Below are positions 1-8,289 of a stretch of DNA of 42,410 bases, one piece after another. Numbering within the stretch: position 1 is the first letter of the stretch; each line of letters starts with the position of its first letter. The notes beneath the pieces were generated by a model. It made no database searches. It was not told where the DNA came from and saw only the letters and a program-made list of their open reading frames with translations. Source of the stretch: Actinomycetota bacterium (lineage in GTDB: Bacteria > Actinomycetota > Acidimicrobiia > Acidimicrobiales > CADCSY01). A program made the translations under genes and the position numbers. Location of the stretch: NCBI GenBank assembly GCA_016781135.1, contig JADDQY010000037.1, positions 1-42,410 on the forward strand. The letters run 5' to 3'.

Positions 1-48
1 CGGTGGTCCACCAGTCAGCCGCGTCACCAACCTCCCGAGAGAACACAT

Positions 49-2607
49 CTAGGGCCCGGCCAACTCGACGGTGACGACGGGCTCGATGCCCCGGGGCCCC
101 TCGACGGTCTCGAGGCGCTCGACCCGGCCGGCTTGGCGCACGTCGTCGGCCGCCCCGGCGAGCGCCGCCAGCCTCGGCGACGTGTCGGTGACCGCGACCC
201 GGGCCACGTCGGCGCGCAGCGAGCGCTGGGCCGCCGTCTTGGCCTTGCGCACCTCGCCGAGCACGGCGGCGGCGACCTCGAGCACGAGCGGGTCACCGTC
301 GCCGGCGGCCGAGTCCAGGCGCGCAGCGGAGGGCCACGGCGAGGTGTGGACCGATCCCTGCTTCGACCACGACCACACCTCCTCGGTGACGAAGGGCAGG
401 ACCGGGGCGAACAGCGCCAGCAGGGTGTCGAGGGCACAGCTCAGGGCCTGGTGGGCGGAGTCGACCCCGGCGCTGCCCGCCTCGCCGTAGGCCCGGCCCT
501 TGACCAGCTCGAGGTAGTCGTCGCAGAAGCCCCAGAAGAACCGCTCGGTGCGCTCGAGGGCGCGGGTGTAGTCGAAGGCGTCCATGGCGGCGGTGGCGTC
601 GGCGACCACCTCGGCCAGCTGGGCCAGCATCGAGCGGTCGAGCGCCCACGTGACGGCGCCATCGCCGGCGAGCTGGTCGGGGAGACGGGAGAGCACGAAC
701 CGGGAGGCGTTGAGGATCTTGGTGGCCAAACGGCGGCCCACCTTCATCTGCCCGAAGTCGGTGGCGGTGTCGGTGCCGGGACGGCCGCTGGCCGCCCAGT
801 AGCGCACCCCGTCGGCTCCGAACTCGTCGAGGAGGGGTCGGGGGGTCACGACGTTGCCCTTGCTCTTCGACATCTTCTTGCGGTCCGGGTCGAGTACCCA
901 CCCCGAGATGGCGGCGTCGGTCCAGGGCAGGTCGTCGTGTTCGAGGTGGCTGCGCACCACCGACGAGAACAGCCAGGTGCGGATGATGTCCTGGCCCTGG
1001 GGGCGCAGGTCCATCGGGTAGGTGCGGGAGAAGAGGTCGTGGTCCTCCTCCCACCCGGTGGCGATGAGGGGGGTCAGCGACGACGTGGCCCAGGTGTCCA
1101 TGACGTCGGGGTCGGCGACGAAGCCACCGGGGCTACCCCGGTCGGCCTCGTGGTAGCCGTCGGGCACGTCGCTCGACGGGTCAACGGGCAGGCGCGACTC
1201 GTCGGGCACGAGAGGGTGGCCGTGGTCGACGATGCCGTTGGGACCGATCGGGTACCACAGCGGGAAGGGGATACCGAAGTAGCGCTGGCGGCTGATGAGC
1301 CAGTCGCCGTTGAGGCCCTCCACCCAGTGCTCGTAGCGGGTCTGCATGTGGGCCGGGTGCCAACGCAGCTCCTTGCCCCGGCGCAGCAGGGCTTGGCGCA
1401 GCCCCTCGTCCCGGCCGCCGTTGGAGATGTACCACTGCCGGCTGGTGACGATCTCGAGCGGGCGCCTGCCCTTCTCGTAGAACTTCACCGGATGGGTGAT
1501 GGGCCGGGGCTCGCCGAGCAGGGCATTGCCCTGGCGGAGCAGCTCGACGATGCGCTGGCGGGCGGCGACGGTCGTCGACCCGGCGAGCTCGGCCCACGCC
1601 GCCTCGGGCCCGGGCCCGGCGATCCAGTCGGGCCTGGCCTGGTGGAGCCGTCCGTCGCGCCCCACCACCGAGCGCACCGGCAGGCGCAGCTCCCGCCACC
1701 AGGTGACGTCGGTGGTGTCGCCGAAGGTGCAGACCATGGCGATGCCCGAGCCCTTGTCGGGTTCGGCCAGCTCGTGGGCGAGGACGGGGACGGCCACCTC
1801 GAACAGCGGGGTGACGACCTCGGTGCCGAACAGCGGGGCGTAGCGGGGGTCGTCGGGGTGCGCGACCAGGGCGACGCAGGCCGGCACCAGCTCGGGGCGG
1901 GTCGTCTCCACCACCACCGGGTCGCCTCCCGCCATCGAGGCGAAGGCCAGCCGGTGGTAGGCGCCCGAGAGCTCCCGGTCCTCCAGCTCGGCCTGGGCCA
2001 CCGCCGTGCGGAAGTCGACGTCCCACAGCACGGGGGCTTCGGTGGAGTAGGCCTCGCCCCGGGCCAGATTGCGCAGGAACGCCCGCTGGGAGACCCGCTG
2101 GGCAGCGTCGCTGATGGTGGCGTAGGTCATCGACCAGTCGACCGAGAGCCCGAGCGTGCGCCACAGGTCCTCGAAGACCTGCTCGTCCTCGGTGGTGAGG
2201 GTGTGACAGAGCTCGATGAAGTTGGGTCTCGACACCGAGACCGGAGAACCCGGGGTCGATGCCGGCGCCACGAAGGCGGGCTCGTAGGGCAGCGACGGGT
2301 CGCAGCGCACGCCGTAGTGGTTCTCCACCCGCCGCTCGGTGGGCAGGCCGTTGTCGTCCCACCCCATCGGATAGAACACCGCCCGGCCCCGCATCCGCTG
2401 GTAGCGGGCGACCGTGTCGGTGTGGGTGTAGGAGAACACGTGGCCCACGTGCAGCGAGCCGCTCACCGTGGGCGGCGGCGTGTCGATGGAGTACACCTCG
2501 TCGCGCCGCCGGGAGCGGTCGAAGGCGTAGGTGCCCTCGGCCTGCCAGCGCTGGGCCCACTTCTGCTCCAGGCCCTCCAGCGAGGGCTTGTCGGGGACCT
2601 CGGCCAC
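49..2607 (-). CDS. valS: Valyl-tRNA synthetase (ValS), archaeal-like type
   Basis: Charges tRNA-Val with valine in the cytoplasm. The 852-residue protein has the class I signature HVGH at residues 53-56 and KMSKS at 578-582. The stretch FYPMGWDDNGLPTERRVE following the HIGH region is typical of the shorter type 2 ValS seen in archaea, rickettsiae and some actinobacteria. It also lacks a long C-terminal coiled coil, ending instead in a short basic and hydrophobic tail. The start is GTG; a TAGGCT box ends 6 bases before it, so the message is probably leaderless. It is divergent from cysS, with 138 bases between the two starts. Family assignment is certain; the type 2 label rests on recognised sequence style, not a search. 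Confidence 0.97.
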   Translation of the reverse strand: MAEVPDKPSLEGLEQKWAQRWQAEGTYAFDRSRRRDEVYSIDTPPPTVSGSLHVGHVFSYTHTDTVARYQRMRGRAVFYPMGWDDNGLPTERRVENHYGVRCDPSLPYEPAFVAPASTPGSPVSVSRPNFIELCHTLTTEDEQVFEDLWRTLGLSVDWSMTYATISDAAQRVSQRAFLRNLARGEAYSTEAPVLWDVDFRTAVAQAELEDRELSGAYHRLAFASMAGGDPVVVETTRPELVPACVALVAHPDDPRYAPLFGTEVVTPLFEVAVPVLAHELAEPDKGSGIAMVCTFGDTTDVTWWRELRLPVRSVVGRDGRLHQARPDWIAGPGPEAAWAELAGSTTVAARQRIVELLRQGNALLGEPRPITHPVKFYEKGRRPLEIVTSRQWYISNGGRDEGLRQALLRRGKELRWHPAHMQTRYEHWVEGLNGDWLISRQRYFGIPFPLWYPIGPNGIVDHGHPLVPDESRLPVDPSSDVPDGYHEADRGSPGGFVADPDVMDTWATSSLTPLIATGWEEDHDLFSRTYPMDLRPQGQDIIRTWLFSSVVRSHLEHDDLPWTDAAISGWVLDPDRKKMSKSKGNVVTPRPLLDEFGADGVRYWAASGRPGTDTATDFGQMKVGRRLATKILNASRFVLSRLPDQLAGDGAVTWALDRSMLAQLAEVVADATAAMDAFDYTRALERTERFFWGFCDDYLELVKGRAYGEAGSAGVDSAHQALSCALDTLLALFAPVLPFVTEEVWSWSKQGSVHTSPWPSAARLDSAAGDGDPLVLEVAAAVLGEVRKAKTAAQRSLRADVARVAVTDTSPRLAALAGAADDVRQAGRVERLETVEGPRGIEPVVTVELAGP

Positions 2608-2613
2608 TGCCGG

Positions 2614-2619
2614 AGCCTA
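2614..2619 (-). promoter_or_regulatory. Leaderless -10 box of valS
   Basis: TAGGCT on the minus strand, with exactly 6 bases between it and the GTG start of valS. Transcription should begin at or next to the start codon. There is no Shine-Dalgarno-like sequence in the gap. Confidence 0.5.
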
Positions 2620-2733
2620 CCGGCGGGTGTCGGTCCCTCCGGCGGGGTTCTCGACCACTCGCTCGTCATGTCCGCTGCGCGGCGCCCGCCAGGCGTGGCG
2701 GGAACGTCCGGGTTCGCCCCGCGCTCGGGTCGG

Positions 2734-2739
2734 TACTCT
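2734..2739 (+). promoter_or_regulatory. Leaderless -10 box of cysS
   Basis: TACTCT followed by 6 bases and the ATG at 2746. No ribosome binding site lies in the gap. The geometry fits a leaderless actinobacterial promoter and supports the chosen cysS start over the long in-frame upstream extension. Confidence 0.55.
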
Positions 2740-2745
2740 CGCCCG

Positions 2746-4104
2746 ATGCTGCGGCTCCACGACACGGCCACGGGCACGGTGCGTCCTCTCGAGGTGCGCG
2801 AACCGGGCGTGGTGTCGATGTACGTGTGCGGCCCCACCGTCTACGACGTGCCCCATCTGGGCCACGGCCGCTTCGTGCTGGTGTTCGACGTGCTCCGTCG
2901 GTACCTGACCTGGAGCGGCTACCGCGTCCACCATGTGTCCAACATCACCGATGTCGACGACAAGATCATCGATCGGGCCAACCGTGAGGGCCGCACCGAG
3001 GCCGAGGTCGCCGCTGAGTACGAGGCGGTGTGGTACGAGGCAATCGACGCCCTCGGGGTACGCCGCCCTGATGCCGACCCCCACGCCACCGCCTACGTGG
3101 AGCGCATGGTCGAGCTCATCGGCGAGCTGATGGACGCCGGCGTTGCCTACCGCACCTCCGACGGCGTGTACCTCGACGTCGGCCGGGTCGAGAGCTACGG
3201 CCTGCTGGCCCGACAGACGCTCGAGTCGCTCCAGGCCGGGGCCCGGGTCGACGTCGACGACCAGAAGCGCTCCGGGCACGACTTCGCGTTGTGGAAGGCG
3301 GCCAAGGCCGGCGAGCCGACCTGGCCCTCACCCTGGGGCGGAGGGCGCCCGGGATGGCACACCGAATGCGTGGTCATGTCGCTCGACCTCCTCGGCGAGG
3401 GCTTCGACGTCCACGGCGGAGGCCAAGACCTGGCTTTTCCCCACCACGAGAACGAGCGTGCACAGGCGGTGGCCCTCGGGCGGACCTTCGCCCGCCACTG
3501 GGTGCACAACGGGTGGGTGGTGGTGGGCGGCGAGAAGATGAGCAAGTCGCTCGGCAACTTCACCTCGCTGACCGACCTGCTCGAGCGTGTCGACGGGCGG
3601 GCGTACCGCCTGCTCGTACTGCGCTCGCACTACCGCTCGCCGCTGGAGGTGACCCCGGCGACCACGGCCGACGCCACCGCCGCCCTCGAGCGTCTCGACA
3701 ACCTGGCTCGCCGCGCCGGTGAGGAGGCGCTGGTCGACGTCGAGCCCGACCCCGCCGCCCTGGTCAGCTTTCGGGCGGCGATGGACGACGACCTCGACAC
3801 CCCGGCGGCCATGGCGATGCTGTTCGACCTGGTGCGCGCTGCCAACAGCGCCCTCGATGCCGGTGATCACGCCGCCGCCGCCCGCTCGGTGGCGACGGTT
3901 CGGGAGATGGCGTCGGCGGTGGGGTTGGCGTTGCGCACCGACGCCGCCGCCCTCGACCACGACGTCGCCGCCATGGTGGCGGCTCGGGACCAGGCTCGAG
4001 CGGCGAAGGACTGGCCCGCGGCCGATGCCGCCCGCGAGGCGTTGGTGGCCCGGGGCTGGGTGGTTGAGGACACCCCGGCCGGGACCAGGATCCGTCGTCG
4101 CTAG
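2746..4104 (+). CDS. cysS: Cysteinyl-tRNA synthetase (CysS)
   Basis: Charges tRNA-Cys. The 452-residue length matches the family. Visible motifs are MYVCGPTVYD (zinc-ligand Cys28), HLGH at 37-40, WHTEC and FPHHENE (further zinc ligands), and KMSKS from Lys264. The reading frame stays open far upstream, but that part is antisense to valS. The ATG at 2746 is chosen because the conserved N-terminus LRLHDTATG starts there and a TACTCT box sits 6 bases upstream. It is CysS rather than the mycothiol enzyme MshC, judged by the GPTVYD motif and full-length C-terminal tRNA-binding region. It ends convergent with the sigma-factor gene, across a hairpin. Confidence 0.97.
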   Translation: MLRLHDTATGTVRPLEVREPGVVSMYVCGPTVYDVPHLGHGRFVLVFDVLRRYLTWSGYRVHHVSNITDVDDKIIDRANREGRTEAEVAAEYEAVWYEAIDALGVRRPDADPHATAYVERMVELIGELMDAGVAYRTSDGVYLDVGRVESYGLLARQTLESLQAGARVDVDDQKRSGHDFALWKAAKAGEPTWPSPWGGGRPGWHTECVVMSLDLLGEGFDVHGGGQDLAFPHHENERAQAVALGRTFARHWVHNGWVVVGGEKMSKSLGNFTSLTDLLERVDGRAYRLLVLRSHYRSPLEVTPATTADATAALERLDNLARRAGEEALVDVEPDPAALVSFRAAMDDDLDTPAAMAMLFDLVRAANSALDAGDHAAAARSVATVREMASAVGLALRTDAAALDHDVAAMVAARDQARAAKDWPAADAAREALVARGWVVEDTPAGTRIRRR

Positions 4105-4121
4105 TCGTCCCGGCGGGGCGT

Positions 4122-4144
4122 GCCGGACGAACCTCTGGTCCGGC
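4122..4144. terminator. Hairpin between convergent cysS and sigma-factor genes
   Basis: A perfect 7-base inverted repeat, GCCGGAC and GTCCGGC, encloses a 9-base loop in the 49-base gap between two converging genes. No T-tract is present, as is common in high-GC actinobacteria. It could act in both directions. Confidence 0.5.
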
Positions 4145-4153
4145 GGCGGGACC

Positions 4154-5641
4154 TCAGCGGCTGTGCACGGCGACCTTCGACGTTCCGCTGTCGCCGACGC
4201 CCGCGCTGGCGTCGGTGGCCGGAGCGCCGGAGCAGCCGGGGTCGGCGGGCACGGCAGTGGGCACGTCGACGCCGACGTCGACGCCCCCCGACGACAGCGC
4301 CACCTGGGCCTTGAGTTCGGCCACGGCGGCGGCGATGTCGATCTCTCGAGCCCTGCCCTCGCTGGCGCCCTCCTCGAGGACGCCGCCGAACGAGAGCGCC
4401 GGCTTGCCGCCTTCGCCGGCGACGCCGGCGGCGCCGCCGGCGTCGGAGGGCGCGAAGGGCGGCTGCTCCTCGCCTCGAGCAGGGGCAGCACCGTCGCCTC
4501 CAACGACGGCAGCGCCGTCCACCGCCGGAGGCGCGCACTCGGGCTGGGGGGCCACAGGAGCCGGGGCGGCCGCCGCCGGTGCCGGCGCCGGCGGCGCCGC
4601 GTCTGCCTGCCCCGGTGCCAAGTCGACGGGCGCGGCCTCGGGAGACGACAGAGGCGCCGCCAGCTGGGGAGCCGCCACCTCCTCGACCGCCGTCACCGTG
4701 GCGGGGTTGGCCTCGCTCGGCCGCTCGTCGGCAGTGCCGGCCAGGTAGGCGCCTCCGGTCCCCAGGGTGAGCGCTCCTGCCGCCGCCGCCGCTACCGCCT
4801 TCTGGGCCCAGGCCTGCTGGGCCCAGAGCAGCACCTTGGCCACGGTGCCACCCGTGGCGACCGCAGCGGGCCCGCTGGCTGCACCGGCGGCACCGGCCAC
4901 GGCCAACGGGACCGGGAGCGCCGCTCGCCGCAGCGAGGTCCGTACGTCTTCGAGCTCCTCCTTACGGGTCTGGCACGAGCTGCAGCCGGCGAGATGCTGG
5001 TCGACCTTGGCCAGGTCTCGTGGTGCCAGCCCTCCGCCGACGTACGCGCCCAGGCGTTGCACGGTGGCCTGGCACTCGGGTTCGGAGGTCTTGCGCAGGT
5101 GGGCCTGGAGGAAGCGCTCGCGCAGGCCGGCGCGGGCTCGGACCGCCAGCTGGGCGGCACCGTTGGGCGTGAGCCCGAGCCGCCGGGCGGCCTCCTTGGT
5201 GGCCACGTCCTCCACCTCGGTGAGCCACAGCACCGAGCGCCAGCGTTCGGGGAGGTTGCGGAACGCCTCGGCGATCAGCGCCGCCTCCTCGTCGCCGCTG
5301 AGGCGCTCCGGCGGCGTGGGCGACGCCGACTCGAGCTCGGCCAGGATGTCGCCCTCGGTCGGCCGGGAGCGGCCCGTCTTGCGGATGTTGTCGAGGGCGG
5401 CGTTGCGGGTGGCGGTGAGGAGGTACGAGCGGAACGAGCTTCCGTTGTCGAGGTGGCCGGCACGAACGGCGACCAGCACCCGGGCGAAGGCCTCGGCCAC
5501 GGCGTCGGCGGCATCATCGGCGTTGCCGGTGACGGTCTGGCCCAGCCGCCAGGCAGCCAGGGAGTGGCGCTCGTAGAGCTCGGCGAACGCGTCGTCGTAC
5601 CCGGCGACGACTCCGTCGACCAGCTCGGCGTCGGTCAACAT
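4154..5641 (-). CDS. ECF sigma factor fused to a zinc-finger anti-sigma-like domain and membrane segment
   Basis: The 495-residue protein has a sigma-70 region 2 at about 10-90 and region 4 at about 125-180. These are followed by HLAGCSSC (His216, Cys220, Cys223), the Hx3CxxC motif of zinc-binding anti-sigma factors, normally a separate protein. Hydrophobic Ala/Gly-rich stretches at about 242-262 and 283-301 could span the membrane. Residues 305-495 are rich in Ala, Pro and Gly and probably extracytoplasmic. So sigma factor, inhibitor and sensor appear to be one polypeptide, and no separate anti-sigma gene is nearby. ATG 5641 has a strong GAGGAGGT site 6 bases upstream, unlike its leaderless neighbours. 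Some described ECF groups carry similar extensions; which group this belongs to was not determined. Confidence 0.88.
   Translation of the reverse strand: MLTDAELVDGVVAGYDDAFAELYERHSLAAWRLGQTVTGNADDAADAVAEAFARVLVAVRAGHLDNGSSFRSYLLTATRNAALDNIRKTGRSRPTEGDILAELESASPTPPERLSGDEEAALIAEAFRNLPERWRSVLWLTEVEDVATKEAARRLGLTPNGAAQLAVRARAGLRERFLQAHLRKTSEPECQATVQRLGAYVGGGLAPRDLAKVDQHLAGCSSCQTRKEELEDVRTSLRRAALPVPLAVAGAAGAASGPAAVATGGTVAKVLLWAQQAWAQKAVAAAAAGALTLGTGGAYLAGTADERPSEANPATVTAVEEVAAPQLAAPLSSPEAAPVDLAPGQADAAPPAPAPAAAAPAPVAPQPECAPPAVDGAAVVGGDGAAPARGEEQPPFAPSDAGGAAGVAGEGGKPALSFGGVLEEGASEGRAREIDIAAAVAELKAQVALSSGGVDVGVDVPTAVPADPGCSGAPATDASAGVGDSGTSKVAVHSR
4420..4445. repeat. 26-base perfect palindrome inside the sigma-factor gene
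   Basis: Arms CGACGCCGGCGGC and its exact reverse complement meet without a spacer. The site lies in the low-complexity extracytoplasmic tail, where Ala and Gly codons (GCC, GGC) predominate, so biased codon use may explain it. Confidence 0.6.
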
Positions 5642-5821
5642 GTCGAGACCTCCTCAGCCCTCGCTTCCCGTTCGGGCACTCGCCCCACGGCACGCTCAGC
5701 TGCCAACACTGTATGTGGTCAGCGTAGAACGTGGATGTCGGCCTTGTCGCTGCCCACGGAAACGGCGGCGGTCGTGCTTACCCTGGCGGGCGAACGAGAC
5801 GGTCCGACGGGAGGGGAGCCG

Positions 5822-6214
5822 ATGGCGACAGGGTGGAGGCAGACGCTCGGCGCCCTCGTCCTGACCTCGGCGCTGGGGTCGTCGAGTTGCGGTGGGTCCG
5901 GTTCCCCGGCAGCTACCACGACCACCACCTCCCCGGCGACGCTCGCCGCTGGGCGGGAGGTGTGCCAGGGCTTCTTCGCCGATCTGCAGATCGTCCCCAG
6001 GGTCGAGCGGGCCAAGGAGGCCGGCCCTCGGCTGGGACAGATCTTCGAGCAGCTCGCCGAGCTGCGAGCCCAACAAGCCGCCGGCGAGGTCAGCGGCCAG
6101 GTGCTCGTCGAGCGGGTGCGCACCGTCGTCACCGCCCTCGAGATCGTCTGCCAGGACGACTTCGGGGTCCCCCCTCCCCCCGGTTACCTAAAGCGGTCGA
6201 GCCCCGCCCCCTGA
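5822..6214 (+). CDS. Small exported protein, possible lipoprotein
   Basis: A 130-residue protein of no recognised family. The N-terminus has a basic/hydrophobic signal-like stretch (residues 4-20) ending in GSSSC at about 19-23. This is a weak lipobox, because the position before the two serines is not Leu or Val. A Ser/Thr/Pro linker follows, then a helical charged domain with two cysteines (REVC and EIVC) that could form a disulfide. ATG 5822 follows a GGGAGGGGAG-like site. The frame is open far upstream but that part is antisense to the sigma gene. It is divergent from the sigma-factor gene across 180 bases, so it could be one of its targets; that is inference. Confidence 0.7.
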   Translation: MATGWRQTLGALVLTSALGSSSCGGSGSPAATTTTTSPATLAAGREVCQGFFADLQIVPRVERAKEAGPRLGQIFEQLAELRAQQAAGEVSGQVLVERVRTVVTALEIVCQDDFGVPPPPGYLKRSSPAP

Positions 6215-6315
6215 GCCCGAGGACTCCCAGAGGTGGCCGTCACCGCGACAGCAGAACCAGCACCGGCCGCACACGAGACACCAGGTGGTGAGCACCGCCG
6301 CCCCTCACCGGGCGC

Positions 6316-6618
6316 TCACAGGCCCCGCTCGCGGTCCTGGCGCTCGGCCGCCCGGGTGGCGTAGGCCAGGATGATCGCCGGTGCCAGCACCAACGACCCC
6401 ACGACCAGGCAGGCAACCACCACCCGGGCCAGCGCCTCGGTGAAGGTGGTGGCGAGGCCGACGACGAGGACCACGGTGGCGGCCAGGAACAGCAGGTACC
6501 CGAGGCGCTTGGCGGCGGCGGCGAGTCGGGCGATGCGGGCCCGGCGGGCGCGAACCGGGTCACTGGTGGCGGCATGCACCGGCGGTGGCTCGCTGGAGTG
6601 GGGCGGTCGGGAGGCCAT
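6316..6618 (-). CDS. Small two-helix membrane protein
   Basis: A 100-residue protein of unknown function. It has a Pro-rich cytoplasmic N-terminus, a basic segment (about 22-38), two hydrophobic helices at about 41-57 and 65-87, and a charged C-terminus RAAERQDRERG. ATG 6618 is preceded by AGGGGA at 6 bases. The frame is open upstream, but that stretch is the decayed glycosyltransferase described separately, so the ATG with a ribosome site is preferred. Confidence 0.65.
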   Translation of the reverse strand: MASRPPHSSEPPPVHAATSDPVRARRARIARLAAAAKRLGYLLFLAATVVLVVGLATTFTEALARVVVACLVVGSLVLAPAIILAYATRAAERQDRERGL

Positions 6619-6624
6619 CGTCGT

Positions 6625-7021
6625 CCCCTGTCGACGTCGAGGTGGCGCGGCGGCGAGCACATCGTCGAGCAGTGGGCGCAACGCCGCCGAGACCCTATCG
6701 GGGCAGAAGTGCCGCCGGACCACGGCGGCCTCGTGGTCGAGGAGGTGGGTCGAAGTCGGCGAGGAAGCGGGCCACGGCGCGGGCGTCGGCGAGGTCGCAC
6801 CACCGAACCCGAGCGGGCGGATCTCCTCGGCGCCGGGGAGCGGGGCACGACCAGGAAGGTTTGCCGTACATGGCGGCCTCCACCAGGGGCTTGCGAAGCC
6901 GTCCCAGCTGATCGAGATCGCGGAGGGCCCTCGCCCACCCGGCTGCCCCACCGACGCGCCGTCGGTTCCGCCGAGGCGGAACGACATCACCGGCCCGGTG
7001 ACGATGGCTACCTCACCGGGA
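6625..7021 (-). pseudogene. Decayed glycosyltransferase remnant (large internal deletion, several frameshifts)
   Basis: Translating the minus strand and switching frames recovers recognisable glycosyltransferase pieces in the correct order. VTGPVMSFRLGGTDG is an N-terminal donor-domain start. WARALRDLDQLG follows directly, and it should belong to the first helix. Then come PLVEAAMYGKP, FLVVPRSPAP, EEIRPLGF, RWCDLADARAVARFLADFD and LLDHEAAVVRRHF, which is the C-terminal end. The pieces need at least five frame changes in under 400 bases. Everything between the first helix and the C-terminal motif is missing, probably some 200 or more residues. It lies just after the stop of the DUF5317 gene on the same strand. 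Sequencing error alone could not remove the middle. Confidence 0.72.
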
Positions 7022-7610
7022 AGGGCATCGAGAGCAGCGGGCGCCGGTGCCGGGGGGCGCGGCGGCGGGCACGGGGTGGCGGGGACGGGCGCAGGGGGCG
7101 CAGCAGGCGGAAGGTCACGTTGGCCAGCCCGGCGGCGACGATGAGGTCGCCGAAGGAGACCACCTCGTCGAGCAGGGCCACGGGCAGGATGTCGCCCAGC
7201 ACGGCGACCCGATCCTCGGCGTCGCGCCAACGCCGGGCCGGGCCCAGGTCGAGCGACGCCAGCTCCTCGCCGCGGGCCAGGCCGGTGGCCACCACCGCCG
7301 CCGGATCGACGGGCATGGCCCCGTTGGCGAGGATCACCACGGCGTTGAGGGTGAGACCGACGAGCACGATGCTCATCCCCACCATCCGCAGGTTGGCGGC
7401 GGCGAAGGCGACGAGGGCGGCCAGGGCAGCCAGGGCCGGTGCGGCGCCGGCGCTGTGGACGGACAGGACCGGCGGTGCCAGGAGGAGGACGACGGCGGCG
7501 GGCACGAGCCACGGCCAGCGGGGTCGGTCGGCGGGAAGGTTGCCGAGGCGCCCCCCGACGGCCAGGGCCACGCCGGTGGCGATGGCCACGGCGACGACGC
7601 TGACTCGCAC
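7008..7610 (-). CDS. DUF5317-family membrane protein
   Basis: A 200-residue integral membrane protein with about five hydrophobic segments. LVGLTLNAVVILANGAMPV is characteristic of the actinobacterial DUF5317 family, whose function is unknown. The C-terminus is Arg- and Pro-rich (RPLRPSPPPRARRR) and overlaps the start of the glycosyltransferase remnant, so this tail may be newly acquired read-through after damage downstream. GTG 7610 is preceded by TACGCT 8 bases upstream, suggesting a leaderless message. Confidence 0.75.
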   Translation of the reverse strand: MRVSVVAVAIATGVALAVGGRLGNLPADRPRWPWLVPAAVVLLLAPPVLSVHSAGAAPALAALAALVAFAAANLRMVGMSIVLVGLTLNAVVILANGAMPVDPAAVVATGLARGEELASLDLGPARRWRDAEDRVAVLGDILPVALLDEVVSFGDLIVAAGLANVTFRLLRPLRPSPPPRARRRAPRHRRPLLSMPFPVR

Positions 7611-7618
7611 CGACGGCC

Positions 7619-7624
7619 AGCGTA
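7619..7624 (-). promoter_or_regulatory. Leaderless -10 box of the DUF5317 gene
   Basis: TACGCT on the minus strand with 8 bases before GTG 7610 and no ribosome binding site between. Confidence 0.4.
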
Positions 7625-7652
7625 CCGGGGCGGGACGGTCAACTCGGAGCGG

Positions 7653-7904
7653 TCACACCGGCCGGCGGTTCCGCTGCAACAGCCAGACGATGAGGGCGGC
7701 GGTGGCGATGCCGAGCAGGATCCCGAAGCCGTTCTCGCCGAAAAGGTAGTAGCCGACCATGCCACCGAGGAAGGACCCGGCGATGCCGACGAGGATCGTC
7801 GTCCCCACGCTCATCGGGTTCGGGCCGGGGATCGCCAGTCGCCCCAGCGCTCCGATGACGAGGCCCTGGACGAACAGGCCGATGATGATCCATACAAGCT
7901 CCAT
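7653..7904 (-). CDS. GlsB/YeaQ/YmgE-family small membrane protein
   Basis: An 83-residue protein of the transglycosylase-associated / GlsB family, often linked to general stress and envelope responses in other bacteria; biochemical role unknown. It has three hydrophobic helices. The family signature GALGRLAIPGPNPM follows helix 1, and the Gly-rich helix GIAGSFLGGMVGYYLFG is helix 2. ATG 7904 starts exactly at the conserved N-terminus; the longer open frame upstream is noise. A broken paralogue lies immediately upstream on the same strand. Confidence 0.88.
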   Translation of the reverse strand: MELVWIIIGLFVQGLVIGALGRLAIPGPNPMSVGTTILVGIAGSFLGGMVGYYLFGENGFGILLGIATAALIVWLLQRNRRPV

Positions 7905-7954
7905 GGCGGGACTCTGCCACAGCCCCCGGCGCCCAACCGAGTCGGGGGCGGTGG

Positions 7955-8235
7955 TCAAACGTAGGGCCGGCGCCGGGGCCGGCCGTAGCGGGCCACGAGG
8001 TAGACCACCACCGCCGCTCCGAGGATCGACGCGATCCACCCGGCGGTGTAGCCCTGGCCGAACAGCAGCCGACCCACCAGGCCGGCGAGGAACAGCCGGC
8101 AACTCCCGCGGCCATCGTCCCGAAGCACCCGAGGGGGTTCGGGCCGGGCACGAGCAGCCGCCCGACCGCCCCGGCGATCAGCCCGAACACCGCCAGTCCG
8201 AGCAGCTAGGTGAGCAGGTTGCCGTCGGTCTCCAT
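7955..8235 (-). pseudogene. Broken GlsB/YeaQ/YmgE-family paralogue
   Basis: A second copy of the same family, damaged twice. From ATG 8235 the frame reads METDGNLLT and then an in-frame TAG. It continues as LLGLAVFGLIAGAVGRLL and VPGPNPLGCFGTMAAGVAG, which matches the family. At about 8095-8105 the frame must shift by one base to continue as LFLAGLVGRLLFGQGYTAG and IASILGAAVVVYLVARYG, ending at 7955. A later start downstream of the TAG would remove the first defect but not the second. Sequencing error could explain the frameshift; two independent lesions make real decay more likely. Confidence 0.75.
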
Positions 8236-8289
8236 GGCACGAGCTTCCCACGCTGGTCCAGCCCGGCGGGGCCTGGGCCCGGGCGCGGT

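Noticed and set aside
133..2745. Long plus-strand open frame upstream of and in frame with cysS
   Set aside because: It is antisense to valS, rich in Gly/Val/Arg/His with no recognisable domain, and the conserved CysS N-terminus begins at 2746 beside its own -10 box.
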